Shown: positions 30,191 through 40,250 of the stretch, piece by piece
Layout of the letters: the number at the start of each line of letters is the position of its first letter
Position numbering within the stretch: the stretch's first letter is position 1
Source: Aphanomyces cochlioides
Lineage: Eukaryota; Oomycota; Saprolegniomycetes; Saprolegniales; Verrucalvaceae
Length of the DNA stretch: 64,000 nucleotides
Assembly (NCBI GenBank): GCA_019828595.1
Contig: JAHQRK010000019.1
Span: 868,001 to 932,000 of the forward strand
Reading direction: 5' to 3'
Notes under the pieces: model-generated
The model's input: only the letters and a program-made list of their open reading frames with translations
Databases searched by the model: none
What the model was told of the DNA's origin: nothing
Program-made: the position numbers and the translations under genes

Positions 30191-31696
30191 ATGTACGCGA
30201 CCGCAGAGAGCAGGACGTGGACGTTCCTCAAGATGGTGGCCGTCAAGGAAAACGTGACGACACTCAATTTCGTTGCGTATATTCTCGCGTCGGGACTCTC
30301 CATTTGCATGTTTGTCTTCCTCAGTTCGACACAAGGATTTGTCCTCAACCAGATCCTCCACATCAACCTCGACACGATTGGCAACATCTCGGGCAACTTG
30401 ACGCTCTTTGATGAATGCATTTCCCTCATCCTCGTCTACCTGTGGGGCATTTTGAGTGACCGTTGGGGCCGACACTACATTTACGGCGCAGGTTTCCTCG
30501 TGATGGGTGTCGGACTTGTTCTATATCCGTTTGCATCCAAGTTGACGCCAGATTTGATCCTCTACCGAGCCGTTTTTGCCATCGGTGCTGCGGCTACGTC
30601 GTCCATGCTCACGGCAGTCCTCGCTGACTACTCGTCCGAGAAGGATCGTAGTAAGATCAGTGGCCTTGTGGGTTTGATGTCTGGCGTCGGCGCTCTCCTC
30701 GCTGTCTTTGTCTTTCTGCCCATGCCGACCAAGTACAGCGATCAAGTGAAAGGTCTCAAGTCTACGTATGGCATTGTCGCGAGTGTGTCGGCGTTGTTTG
30801 GTCTCTTTTTGCTCTTCGCGCTTCGTCCAAAGCGTCACGTCGACGAGAACTCTGCCGTCTTGATCACATCTGACGAGTGTACGCATCCTCCGTCCAAGAA
30901 AATCTCCATTTTCGATGGGCTCAAGGCTGGATTTGCCGCCGCGCGGGATGGCAAAGTCTTTCTGGTATGGCATCTTTCCTCGGAGTGAAGCGACTAACGA
31001 ATGGCTTAGGGATACCTCGGCGCCTTCTTAGCCCGCGGCAATTCCATCATCATTACGATTTACTTTCCGCTATGGGTGTACAAGTATTACGTCGACCAGA
31101 AGATTTGTGAAAAGGCCGACGGATCGTCGCCGACCATCAAGACAGACTGCCATGAAGCGTACATCAAGGCGTCCATCCTGAGCGGAATTGCACAGACAGC
31201 CGCGCTAGTCGTCGCGCCGCTATTTGGCTGGCTCGGGGATCGACTCTACCGTCCTATTGTAGTCTTCCTCGCCACAGTGCTTGGCTTTGTCTCGTACGGG
31301 TGGATGTTCTTCTGCACGAATCCGACCGACAAGATATTGTTCGTTGTCGTGATTCTAGTCGGCATTGGTGAAATGGCCATTGTTGTCTCATCTCTCTCCG
31401 TTGTGACGTCGAAAGCGATTCCAAGCCATTTGCGAGGATCGATCAGCGGCGCTTATTCATTTGCAGGCACGATTGGCATCATGGTGGCGTCCAAATTGGG
31501 TGGGTATCTCTTTGACGTGTGGACGCCCACTGCGCCGTTCTTTATCATGGCAGCTGGCAATCTCATTGCCATGTTTGTCGCTGCGGGTGTTGTCTGGACC
31601 GACCTCCGAGACGTCGAGACGAGCTATGGCAAGTCGAAGCATCAAGCATTGATGCGCATGCAGCGTGAACAAGAAGAACTTCAGCTTGGACTCTAA
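30191..31696 (+). CDS. Major facilitator superfamily transporter
   Basis: Two exons (30191-30964 and 31010-31696) are separated by a 45-nt intron with GTATGG, a CTAAC branch site and TTAG; the product has 486 residues. About twelve hydrophobic helices are visible. The conserved MFS loop 2-3 motif is WGILSDRWGRHYIY and its repeat in the second half is FGWLGDRLYRPIV; SHLRGSISGAYSF is a typical later loop. It would move a small solute across a membrane using a gradient, but the substrate cannot be told. The start is the first ATG in frame after the possible upstream intron; SIMYATAESRTWTF suggests little is missing. It is divergent from APC1 and unrelated to it. Confidence 0.9.
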
Positions 31697-31837
31697 GCGA
31701 TCTAATTCTACTCGTCATGTATGTGACCAAGGCGCTCAGGATGGCCACAGGGGACGAGGGGGCATTCAGTGGCGGGGGGAGGCTCGAGGTAATTGATTTG
31801 AAGTTTAATGTTGGCTAAATGAGGTACGCAAGACAAG

Positions 31838-33040
31838 CTAGACGGCAGTAGACGATGTGACAACGGGGGAAGGACGGGACCAGTCAAACGTGCCAAAGGG
31901 GCTGACAGTGTCGACTAATTTGTCCACCGGCGGGGGTTCTGATGTGAATTGGTTGTCAAAATGATGAGTGTCGTCCACGCTGTCCAGCGATGGCACGTAT
32001 GGCACTGGCACTTGCTGGATGGCGAGTTGGTACCAGTCAACGGAATCGAGGAAAGGATGGTCGAGGAGATCGTCAAAAGTTCCACGCTTGGTTGGATCGA
32101 GCTGGAGACACCTTGCGATAAAGCCGCATGCGTCTGATGGAAGATTGTCGGGGTAATCGACGTGGCCCCGGCAAATGCGGTCGAAGAGGACACGGCGCCC
32201 TTGAGTTGTGTAGAACGGTGGAAGACCAGTGAGCATTTCGTAGACGACGCAGCCAAGACTCCACACGTCGGCGGCTTGGCCGTAGCCACAGCCCAAGATG
32301 ACTTCAGGGGCCATGTAGTCGACAGAACCGCAGAAACTGAACGTTGTGGTGTCAGCATTCATGTCTTGCCTTGCGAGACCGAAGTCAGTGAGACGAACAA
32401 ATCCCTTGGCGTCGAGGAGGATGTTTTCGGGCTTGAGATCTCGGTAGCAAATTCCACAAACTTGATGCATGTACAAGAGCGCGCTCACGATCGATGCAGT
32501 GTAAAAGAGGACGAGCGGCACTTCTAGATGATGCCGCTCTTCAAGGAGGCCGTAGAGGTCACCACCGGGGCAGTACTCGAGCACGAAATGATAATGCGTC
32601 GGTGATTCAAAGGCGCATTCGAGATGGATCACAAAAGGATGGTCGGTGCGACTGAGGATCTCGCGTTCGGTCATAAGACGCGCTGCTTCTTCAGGACACA
32701 CTTTGGACTTGTCGATACTTTTGATTGCGACCAAGTCATTTGTAGACGCCTTGCGACTCAGGACAACCACGCCAAACGCTCCTTTGCCGAGAACTTGAAG
32801 CGGTTCGTAGACTTCCCGGACTGCATCAGGCTTTGTTGTACTCTCCTGCAGCTCCTCCTTTGAAGAAGGCGCCGTGAGGTTCTTCATCTGCCACGAGTGA
32901 AGCGCAAATCGAAGCCACAACTTCACGTGTTTCCACCTCCGAAACGCGTCGGGACATGTCTTCGCCGATGGAAGATCGACCTTCTTCGCATCGTCTTGAA
33001 TCCACCGAACACATAAATCCATGATATTCGACGGAGGCAT
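31838..33040 (-). CDS. AGC-type serine/threonine protein kinase
   Basis: A 400-residue single-exon kinase. After about 80 residues without recognised domain come the ATP loop LGKGAFGVVVLS, the VAIKSID lysine, the catalytic loop CYRDLKPENILL, LTDFGLA, the activation segment with FCGSVDYMAPEV, and DVWSLGCVVYEMLTGLPPF. The short C-tail has FDNQFTSEPP (turn-motif-like) and FGTFDWSR (hydrophobic-motif-like), which favours the AGC group. All catalytic residues are present. The upstream TTG-initiated extension is discounted in favour of the ATG at 33040. It converges on the MFS gene with about 140 bp between the ends. The pathway is unknown. Confidence 0.9.
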   Translation of the reverse strand: MPPSNIMDLCVRWIQDDAKKVDLPSAKTCPDAFRRWKHVKLWLRFALHSWQMKNLTAPSSKEELQESTTKPDAVREVYEPLQVLGKGAFGVVVLSRKASTNDLVAIKSIDKSKVCPEEAARLMTEREILSRTDHPFVIHLECAFESPTHYHFVLEYCPGGDLYGLLEERHHLEVPLVLFYTASIVSALLYMHQVCGICYRDLKPENILLDAKGFVRLTDFGLARQDMNADTTTFSFCGSVDYMAPEVILGCGYGQAADVWSLGCVVYEMLTGLPPFYTTQGRRVLFDRICRGHVDYPDNLPSDACGFIARCLQLDPTKRGTFDDLLDHPFLDSVDWYQLAIQQVPVPYVPSLDSVDDTHHFDNQFTSEPPPVDKLVDTVSPFGTFDWSRPSPVVTSSTAV

Positions 33041-33719
33041 GGCAACCAATCTGTCGTTCTAGCGTCGTGTTGGACGTTGTCGCGAGGTGGTCGCCCTCGT
33101 TACGTCGAGGTTGAACCTCTCAAAATGAATAAATTATGCGCACGACAGTTTCCTGAGAAACCACCGAAGATTCTCGTGATGTGCCCAAACGAACTGCGGG
33201 AATCTCATCAACAATCACTTCACATGCGCAATCCTCTCACCTTTAGACCCGCAGACGTCATGAAAGCATCTACTGAGATCCAACGTATCAAGACAACCGC
33301 ATTACCGGCAGCTGAACAAGGGTAGAAACTGGTTTGTACGGATAAAACGCGTTTATCCGGATACTGGCTGAATATCCAGGTGGCAAGGCTTCAACAAAGC
33401 AGCCCTTGGACTGAAGTTCTCAGGATAGACATGATCATGAACGGCCCTCCATATCCTTCGCTCTGGAGAAGTCGTCGAGCATACAGTCGACTCGTCGGAA
33501 AATATTCACTTAGAGAGGTACTCATTTCCAAGTTAGATACTGATATCTGTATGCTTTGGAGCAGGGTAGAATATATCATATTTTAAAGGTATAAATTATC
33601 ATGTTACAACCTCCTACACAAACCATAGTGAACTTGAAAACTTATACAAAAATAATATCATATTTCAAGATATCATGTTGTGGTCGTCACCTAACTGGAG
33701 GGATATCGTAAAACGATGT
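33041..33719. other. Intergenic with CCGGATA palindromes
   Basis: A recurrent motif copy at 33338-33363 reads ACGGATAAAACGCGTTTATC then CGGATA and can fold back on itself. No gene is supported. Confidence 0.4.
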
Positions 33720-33938
33720 CAAAAGCGAAGCAAGGCAATGACGATCATGAAATTGACTATCGAATTGTTGGAGAGTTTCGGGACCTTGTCCAAGTGACTC
33801 TTCGCTTCATTTATCCATGAGATATCAACAGGTCTGTCAGGAAAACTCGCAATGATGTCGTTGGTTGCACACTGCGTAGTCGCGTAATCTCTTCCTTCTA
33901 CAGGAGAGTCAATTAACTTTCCGAAGACATAATTGACT
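33720..33938 (-). pseudogene. Coding remnant of an unrecognised repeated gene
   Basis: The minus strand is open for about 72 codons and reads like real protein (VFGKLIDSPVEGRDYATTQC, then WINEAKSHLDKVPKLSNN) before a stop. Its first 48 bases recur at 40017-40066 in opposite orientation, with the same reading frame (VFGKLIDSPVEGRDY). It is likely a piece of a multi-copy gene or transposon; the family was not recognised. Confidence 0.45.
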
Positions 33939-34003
33939 TGAAGAAAATCTCAATATGTCACGATTATTTGGATTCTCAAGGTAGTAGACAGTCTACTACC
34001 AGT
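33934..34003 (+). repeat. 70-bp direct repeat, left copy
   Basis: TGACTTGAAGAAAATCTCAA through GGTAGTAGACAGTCTACTACCAG recurs at 37465-37537 with a 4-base insertion and one substitution. The pair brackets the two DNA transposons of this region. Confidence 0.8.
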
Positions 34004-34270
34004 TGTAGTAGTATTAATAGTAGACAGTAACTGGTACTACTCTGTTCCGCTTGCAGGTTGTTTCAACTCGCAATACTGATGATTGACGCATTCAATTCAT
34101 GATATGTCAACCCCCAAACCCCGAAACCCCGAAACTCCCGTGACTCTTCAGCGAGTCATGGACACAGTTATCAAAGTCCAAGGCGATAACCGATGCTAAC
34201 CTCACAAAGGAAGAAGTCTCAAGATCTAGAGCGATTTAACTTTCTACTAGGAGAAGAAGTAAAGTCTGTA

Positions 34271-35829
34271 CAGTCTGTCCGGCAACTATAGACGCACGAA
34301 CATTTTCCAATGCTGGAATACTTACAAAGCGATTCAACTTGATCGCTCTCAGTGCAAGATAAGACAACTCGAGTGGAAACAAGTGCGCTACACAGTTCAT
34401 TTTCTGCTCTATTCGTGTACATGAAAAGATGAAACATTAGAAAATACTAAGTCCAGAAACAATAGACGCATTGGAATTAACTAAGTTATCTGTCAATTCC
34501 TGAGCCTGCCCGAATGACTACCTCGGCCATTTGCGTTGGCATATCATTGATGAGTGTCTATAAGTAAGAGACACTCACTTGCTCCCACGATTTCAGGATT
34601 TGGGCTTCCAATTCTTCTTTCGAAGAAAATTGGCGGCCATTTCGGTAAACTGAGCGTGCCAAGACCCCCCAAACGTTCTCAATAACGTTCAAATCGGGGC
34701 TCTTGGCCGGCCAAACCAACGGCATGATATTCGCTCCTTCCAAAAAGCTCGCAGTGGCTCTTGACGAGTGAATACTTGCATTGTCGTGTTGGAAAATTGG
34801 CTCAGGGATGGCATGGCTTTCTTGGAGCTCGGTCAAAAAAGGCAGCAGATATTTTGACAGGGTTTCACAATAGTTGCTGGAATCTTGCTTCCCTCGAAGA
34901 ATGGCTAGACTAGACTTTCCCTTGGCACACACAGCCGCCCAGACCATAACAGATCCGCCACCGACGACACGCTTGGAGTACGTTTCAGGCTCACGACGTA
35001 AGTCGTGCCAGTAGTATTGACAGCCACCAGGGCCGTCTAAGTTGAACTTCTTTTCGTCCGAAAAGACGACACGCTGCCAGAAGCCTGGTTTATTGATGTA
35101 TTGCTTGGCAAAGCGCATACGAGCAATCTTATGATGCTTCTTGAGATGTGGGCGAGGTTTTCGCTTTATGTATTTCGCGAATTTCGATGCACGCAGTACA
35201 CTATGAACACATGACTTATTAACGATAAAACCAAGATCCTTTGCGATCTCTCTACAAGAGAGACGCTTCACACAAGCTAGTCTAAAGATTCGCCTGACAT
35301 GACATTTCTTCAGAACCAACTTTCTACCCACCTTTTTCTTCGTTCTCACCTCGTTGGTATTGAGGAGAACAGTTCGTATGGCCTTTTCGCTTCGACCAAT
35401 CTTCTTAGCAATGCCTCGATTGCTTATTCCGGCTTCGTGGAGGCCGAGAACTCTGCCAACCTCTAGGTCGGTCAGTTTTCGTCCTCGTGGCATCGTGCAA
35501 ATGCAAAAATGACTTGTCGAATGCGTTAGAAGCCACACAACACGTATAGATACGTGATTGGATGAATTTCAGTCTAGTTCCGTTAGTTTAATCCAATCAT
35601 TTCTTGGTAGATTTAGTGTGCGTCTATAAATTGTGGACTTTCATGTCATGTAAACTTCAGCAGTACTAGACATAATCACCAAATTATCAACGAACTTCAT
35701 TGATTAGCATTGTGTGATGGTCGAAAATCAGCCTTTTTATGTTGTAGTGAATTCTTATAGTCTAAGGTCGAGTATATGGTAGCTCAACTCAAAATAAAGC
35801 GTCTGCGTCTATAATTTCCGGACAGACTG
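34271..35829 (-). mobile_element. Tc1-like transposon with IR/DR ends
   Basis: A 1559-bp element lies between TA dinucleotides (34269-34270 and 35830-35831). Both ends begin CAGTCTGTCCGG in inverted orientation. Each terminus carries two copies of a TATAGACGCA core: 34287-34296 and 34461-34470 on the left, 35804-35813 and 35619-35628 on the right, about 175-185 bp apart. This is the inverted-repeat/direct-repeat plan of some Tc1 elements. With an unbroken transposase inside, the copy looks potentially complete. Confidence 0.9.
34558..35493 (-). CDS. Tc1/mariner transposase, apparently intact
   Basis: The 311-residue protein from the ATG at 35493 starts MPRGRKLTDLEVGRVLGLHE, a helix-turn-helix pair that binds the element ends, followed by a second HTH (CREIAKDLGFIVNKSCVHSV) and a basic linker. 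The catalytic domain has VVFSDEKKFNLDGP (first Asp), IFQHDNASIHSS (second Asp) and SPDLNVIENVWGVL (Glu), a DD34E-type triad. The length is normal and no stop or frameshift is present. A further 15 codons are open upstream, but the TPRGRK-like start is typical. It would excise and reinsert the surrounding element at TA. Confidence 0.95.
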   Translation of the reverse strand: MPRGRKLTDLEVGRVLGLHEAGISNRGIAKKIGRSEKAIRTVLLNTNEVRTKKKVGRKLVLKKCHVRRIFRLACVKRLSCREIAKDLGFIVNKSCVHSVLRASKFAKYIKRKPRPHLKKHHKIARMRFAKQYINKPGFWQRVVFSDEKKFNLDGPGGCQYYWHDLRREPETYSKRVVGGGSVMVWAAVCAKGKSSLAILRGKQDSSNYCETLSKYLLPFLTELQESHAIPEPIFQHDNASIHSSRATASFLEGANIMPLVWPAKSPDLNVIENVWGVLARSVYRNGRQFSSKEELEAQILKSWEQVSVSYL

Positions 35830-36036
35830 TAACCTCCTCGGTAGTGTTGCCATCGATTTTGCATGGCTTTTTAAATACGGATTCTTTATACAGTTCTCCC
35901 TCAACGTTTGCTTCCTGCTATATCCGATATTCCTTTTAAAAATTATAAACATGGTGTATAAATTGTTAAAGGGGTGTTTCAAGTGGTTCCAGCATGAATT
36001 TGAAATTTCAAATTGTGTGGTCAATGAAGGATAGTA

Positions 36037-37403
36037 CAGTCTGTGTCACATGCAAATTTGAATGCCATCCAGCAAGCAAAGCGTTCGTCTGACAATTCAT
36101 GAGAAGGGCTTGATCAGAGCCTACTACAAGACTCTGCAGCCATCACGCCGCCGCATGTCGAAGTTAGTTGCGTGGACTGTGGATACACTTGGACGTTCAC
36201 CCCATGTCACGTCACTACGAAGGATCGTGAAGGACGAAAGGAGCTATGAGAATTTCAACATGACTGATGCATCCACCAAAACGCGCTACAACTTCCAAGG
36301 TGCCAAATTCCCTGAACTCGACAAACTCATGTATACTTGGGTTATCAACTCAAACGAAAAGCATGCAAGTATCACTGGCGGTCTAATCAAACGACGAGCC
36401 GTTCAAGCGGCGAGAGAAAGAGGATTGGACATTGCCTGCTCCAATGGCTGGCTCTTCCGGTTGCAGCAACGACGAAATCTAAAGATGTATCGTCTTCATG
36501 GAGCAGCGGCATCCGCGAGCCAAGCAGTGGTTCAAGACGGCAGAGACATGCTCCTGGCAGCAACCACAGCATTCGATCGGTGCGATATCTACAACATGGA
36601 TGAGACTGGTGTCATGTACAATCACCAACCAACTACGACAATTTCAAACAAGCCACGTAGTGGCACCAAAAAAGACAAGAGCCGCATATCTGTTGCGGTC
36701 TGCGCCAATGTCGATGGCTCACATAAGCTGCCTCTATGGTTCATTGGTAAGTCGAAGAATTCAAGGTGCTTCAAGGGCTTACCGGCCGAGGAGCTGCAGC
36801 TACTTTACAGCTCAAACCGCAAAGCTTGGATGACGCTCTCAATCTTCTCTGAATGGTTTGAATCTTTGAATTCAAAGATGGCCAAAGACAACCGAAGTAT
36901 CGTTCTCATCCTGGACAACGCGTCATCTCACAAGGCATTGAATGTCCAGCTCACCAATGTTCAGTTGTTGATGCTGCCACCAAACACTACTGCCTTCCTG
37001 CAACCAATGGACGCGGGGATCATCGCGTCGTTCAAGAGTCACTACAAGAAGCGTCAGTTGGACTATGTGATACATCGATTGGATGAAGAAAGTACCAGTC
37101 TCATCGATCAAAGGAAATTGTACTCTGTTGACGTCCTGACGGCGATGCAATGGATGATGGAGGCATGGAGTGACGTGACTCCATTGACCGTTCGAAACTG
37201 CTGGAGTCACACTGGTATTGTTGGTCATGACAGGGAAGAGCAACGAGTTCAAACGCCACCATCCTTTTCGCTTCGTTTCTTGCTCAATTGAACGATTCAT
37301 TGGTCATGAAAATGTGTTACTCTTATAAGCAACATATTGTTTATTTTCAATAACCTTCGAAAATTTATCAAAATCAAAGAGAGCAAATGTTGGGGGAGAA
37401 CTG
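36037..37403 (+). mobile_element. Pogo-like transposon
   Basis: A 1367-bp element is bounded by TA (36035-36036 and 37404-37405). The ends share only a short inverted CAGT start (CAGTCTGTGT on the left; reversed right end CAGTTCTCCC), then TGCAAAT-like sequence. It contains a complete transposase. Weak TIRs are common in pogo elements, so the borders are reasonable but not proven. Confidence 0.7.
36062..37291 (+). CDS. Pogo/Tigger-type (DDE_1) transposase, intact
   Basis: The 409-residue frame has an N-terminal DNA-binding region, a CENP-B-type second HTH (KRRAVQAARERGLDIACSNG, then WLFRLQQRRNL), and a DDE_1 catalytic core: YNMDETGVMYN (first Asp), LILDNASSHKAL (second Asp) and LQPMDAGIIASFKSHY (third Asp), the DDD form usual for pogo. 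No interruption is seen. Domesticated relatives of such genes exist, but the CAGT ends and TA borders argue for a simple mobile copy. Confidence 0.93.
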   Translation: MPSSKQSVRLTIHEKGLIRAYYKTLQPSRRRMSKLVAWTVDTLGRSPHVTSLRRIVKDERSYENFNMTDASTKTRYNFQGAKFPELDKLMYTWVINSNEKHASITGGLIKRRAVQAARERGLDIACSNGWLFRLQQRRNLKMYRLHGAAASASQAVVQDGRDMLLAATTAFDRCDIYNMDETGVMYNHQPTTTISNKPRSGTKKDKSRISVAVCANVDGSHKLPLWFIGKSKNSRCFKGLPAEELQLLYSSNRKAWMTLSIFSEWFESLNSKMAKDNRSIVLILDNASSHKALNVQLTNVQLLMLPPNTTAFLQPMDAGIIASFKSHYKKRQLDYVIHRLDEESTSLIDQRKLYSVDVLTAMQWMMEAWSDVTPLTVRNCWSHTGIVGHDREEQRVQTPPSFSLRFLLN

Positions 37404-37464
37404 TACTAGAATAATCTAAAGACTGAATGTTCACTTGCAATCATTCGAAAACAGAGGTAGCAAG

Positions 37465-37537
37465 TGACTTGAAGAAAATCTCAATATGTATGTCACGATT
37501 ATTTGGATTCTCAAGGTAGTAGACTGTCTACTACCAG
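37465..37537 (+). repeat. 70-bp direct repeat, right copy
   Basis: Partner of 33934-34003, spaced about 3.5 kb. Both contain a GTAGTAGAC-GTCTACTAC inverted repeat, which extends here with CTACTAC. Confidence 0.8.
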
Positions 37538-38071
37538 TCTACTACAACTCTGTTCCACAATTATTGTTAATTGTTCCGTAACTTTTGATTCAAGAATCCG
37601 ATTGGATAAAAGAAGTCGGATTCTGAAAGCTTACAACGAATCAAATATAAGGGAATTTTTTGTTCAATTTAATGAGCTGATTCATAAAAGTTTTGGCTGA
37701 AACAAAGTGTCAGTATACAAATCTCAAGATATATTCCACGACGAGATTGCTTTCATAACTAAGGAAGGATGTTCAGGCCAAAGTCCTCAAATGTGTTGTT
37801 GTGCACGTGACGGAGTGTCTCTGAGTGATTTAAGCACATCTAAGCTTACTTAAGTTTACAAACGGAGGCTAGACGTCTCAACCGAGAAGTGATCGACATG
37901 TCGGTCGAGCAATGAACGTTTCGCATTGAAAAACTTTCATGGCGATTGAAGGTTATTGACAATAGATATATCTCCACCATTGAACAAGAAATGATTCTTC
38001 AATGGTGGAGATGATGAATATCTTCTCTCTCAATGTAAAGATCTTAGCTCCATCGCAAGGGTTGATCGTAG

Positions 38072-38410
38072 CAATCGACTATGCTGAATTTAATATGAAA
38101 TATTGTATAGTATACAAAGTTAAGTACAATTTCTTCCTAGAAATGGAACCTGCATCCCAGAATACCACCACGCATGATTTCTACGCCAACTACTACCTCG
38201 CTATGAAACGCTCAGACGCCGCGCGTATCTTCCGCGAGTCAGCGTCCACCATGGCCTTTCACCATGGCCTTTCAACAAGTCGCAAAATTAAGATGATTTG
38301 ATTGGTCAAAATATATAAAATACTGATAAATGATTGGCTAGTCGATTGTTTCGATTCTGGCAAGTCGATTCGATTCGACAGCTCAGTCCAATTTGGAATC
38401 GAATGAATAA
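38072..38410 (-). repeat. Dispersed repeat copy B
   Basis: Reverse-strand counterpart of 8298-8958 without the MITE. One strand reads FYANYYLAMKRSDAARIFRE in an open frame (38002-38301), partly kept in copy A, so the family may descend from a coding sequence. It is not identified. Confidence 0.8.
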
Positions 38411-39958
38411 TACTACCTCTGTTTTCGAATGATTCAAGTGGACCTAATTAGTCAACTTAGATTTTGGTGATTGGTTTGAAAATTGGTGGCAGAGTCCTAA
38501 TTAGTGCATTAAGTCCATGCCATTTTTTTTGTATTGTGCTTGGAAATCGTAGGAACGGATTGCCTACACTTAGATTTTGACGAATCAAATTAACTTTTCA
38601 TTATAATTGGCTGATTTTGAGTTGATTAGAGATCTTTCGATTGCATCGAGGTGAAACTTCATGCGCCACGACCAAGTCAACATGGTCCCGATTCCAGGGG
38701 CGTGCTTCCAGCTTGTATGGCTCACATTGAAAAGGGTAATGTTTTAATTCAGTATTCGTTTTTTAAATGTATTTACTACATTTACTGCGATTTTACCCGA
38801 GATTTTGCGTGTGATTACACGTTTTAAGGCAAAGATTCCGACACGCTTGATTGCATCAAGCACCTCGTACAAGTTGTGGAGTCCAATGTTGTGTTCATCT
38901 CATATAGACACACAGTGCAGGCTGACGACGCAGCCTGTTTGAAGCATTCTTCGTGAGGAGAATGTCGACGAAGTGAATTACTGGTAAAACTTTACACATG
39001 CAACAAAGGAGAGTTAGAAATATCCTACGTAAAGTGTATATATTTAGTTTTTGAGTCCTTTTGATGGTTGAACGTGAGATACGACAGGAGTCATCTTCTC
39101 AAATTTTCACTAGTCTATTCAAATATTTCTCCTTTTAACGGGCATGAGCTACCACCTGAAGCTTCTGACGTTGAATCCTAACATGAGAAGAAAGTGTGCA
39201 AGGATTTCAGTGCTACTTTGACGGGCTCATGAATCTGGCACACGTTCATCCGCTCCAAACACTCAGATAGATGACATTCTACAGTATAATTGGTCAATAT
39301 AAAGAGATTTTATTGTTGTATGATTGGTCGATTTCCCATAAATTTCGGTCAAAACTAATTCTATACTTTAATCAAGTTCATGTGTGAGAATTTTGATTCG
39401 AAAAATGGAAAATATAGGAATATTTTTCCTACGATGTATCAAAATATCAAATAGTGTTCCTACGTTTTTCGACTTATGCGGAATTATATTTTCCGTTTTC
39501 CCCGACAAAGGCGAAGTTTCGATGCCACATACAAAAATCAAGATAAACTTCACCGAGGAGATGATTCAATCGATGCCTTCCTAGGACAACAAACGAAAGC
39601 TGTTTCTTGTTAAAATAGACGTTAAATACTCACACTATGATGTAGAAGAACAATTATGGTTAATAAATATTCGCAGGTTTTTTAATATATGAAGTTAAGT
39701 ATGATGGGGACAGTGAGTGAATCTAAAAATATAATAAATTACGACGGGTCACTAGATGTCCTGACGGTAAGCTTGAGTGTCATATCATGGAAGTCAGTGA
39801 TAAAGTTATCTACCAGAGTTAACAATAATTATGTTGAATATATTGTTCACCTTCGTGGGAATTTTCACTTGATCCAAAGAATCACGGATGATTTTCAACC
39901 ATCTCAAACACGACGTTGATAACACTTGTGTTGTCTCGTGGTTCATATGTGTGGTGCC

Positions 39959-40006
39959 TGGCCAATGACCTGCCAAGTCCACATTTCACTGAAAAGGACA
40001 ATACTA
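39959..40006 (+). repeat. 48-bp repeat shared with 8970-9017
   Basis: Same orientation as the first copy. It is followed within 11 bp by the 50-bp piece that matches 33884-33931 in inverse orientation. Confidence 0.65.
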
Positions 40007-40016
40007 CGTAAATTTA

Positions 40017-40066
40017 GTATGTCTTCGGAAAGTTAATTGACTCTCCTGTTGAAGGAAGAGATTACT
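40017..40066 (+). repeat. 50-bp repeat, inverse of 33884-33931
   Basis: TATGTCTTCGGAAAGTTAAT and the following bases to GATTAC match the coding remnant on the minus strand near 33.9 kb with few differences. Confidence 0.7.
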
Positions 40067-40250
40067 CACATATTCGATACTTGTAAATTTATTCATTACT
40101 AAAGGTATCAATTTTCACCGACTCGACTGTTCGATGAGATTTTTTAGATGCTTGCAACCTATTTGCTTGGTGCACTCAATTAATAAGAAAACATATACGG
40201 ATTACTATCTTTTTATCCGGATATTATTTCACTAAATCCACTCGACGGAC

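Larger units (their letters stand above)
37538..40250. other. Repeat mosaic without intact genes
   Basis: AT-rich sequence with short frames only. It includes the dispersed repeat at 38072-38410, the shuffled pieces at 39959-40006 and 40017-40066, and an ACGG...TTATCCGGATA motif at 40197-40224 just before the first CRN unit. Confidence 0.45.

Noticed and set aside
29852..30475. 207-codon minus-strand frame
   Set aside because: It overlaps the first MFS exon on the other strand and its charged composition is that of a coding-strand shadow.
33077..33325. 82-codon plus-strand frame after the kinase gene
   Set aside because: No domain and no conserved features. It overlaps the kinase upstream region.
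33934..37537. LTR retrotransposon defined by the 70-bp direct repeats
   Set aside because: The repeats are too short for LTRs, there is no primer-binding site or reverse transcriptase, and the interior is two DNA transposons.
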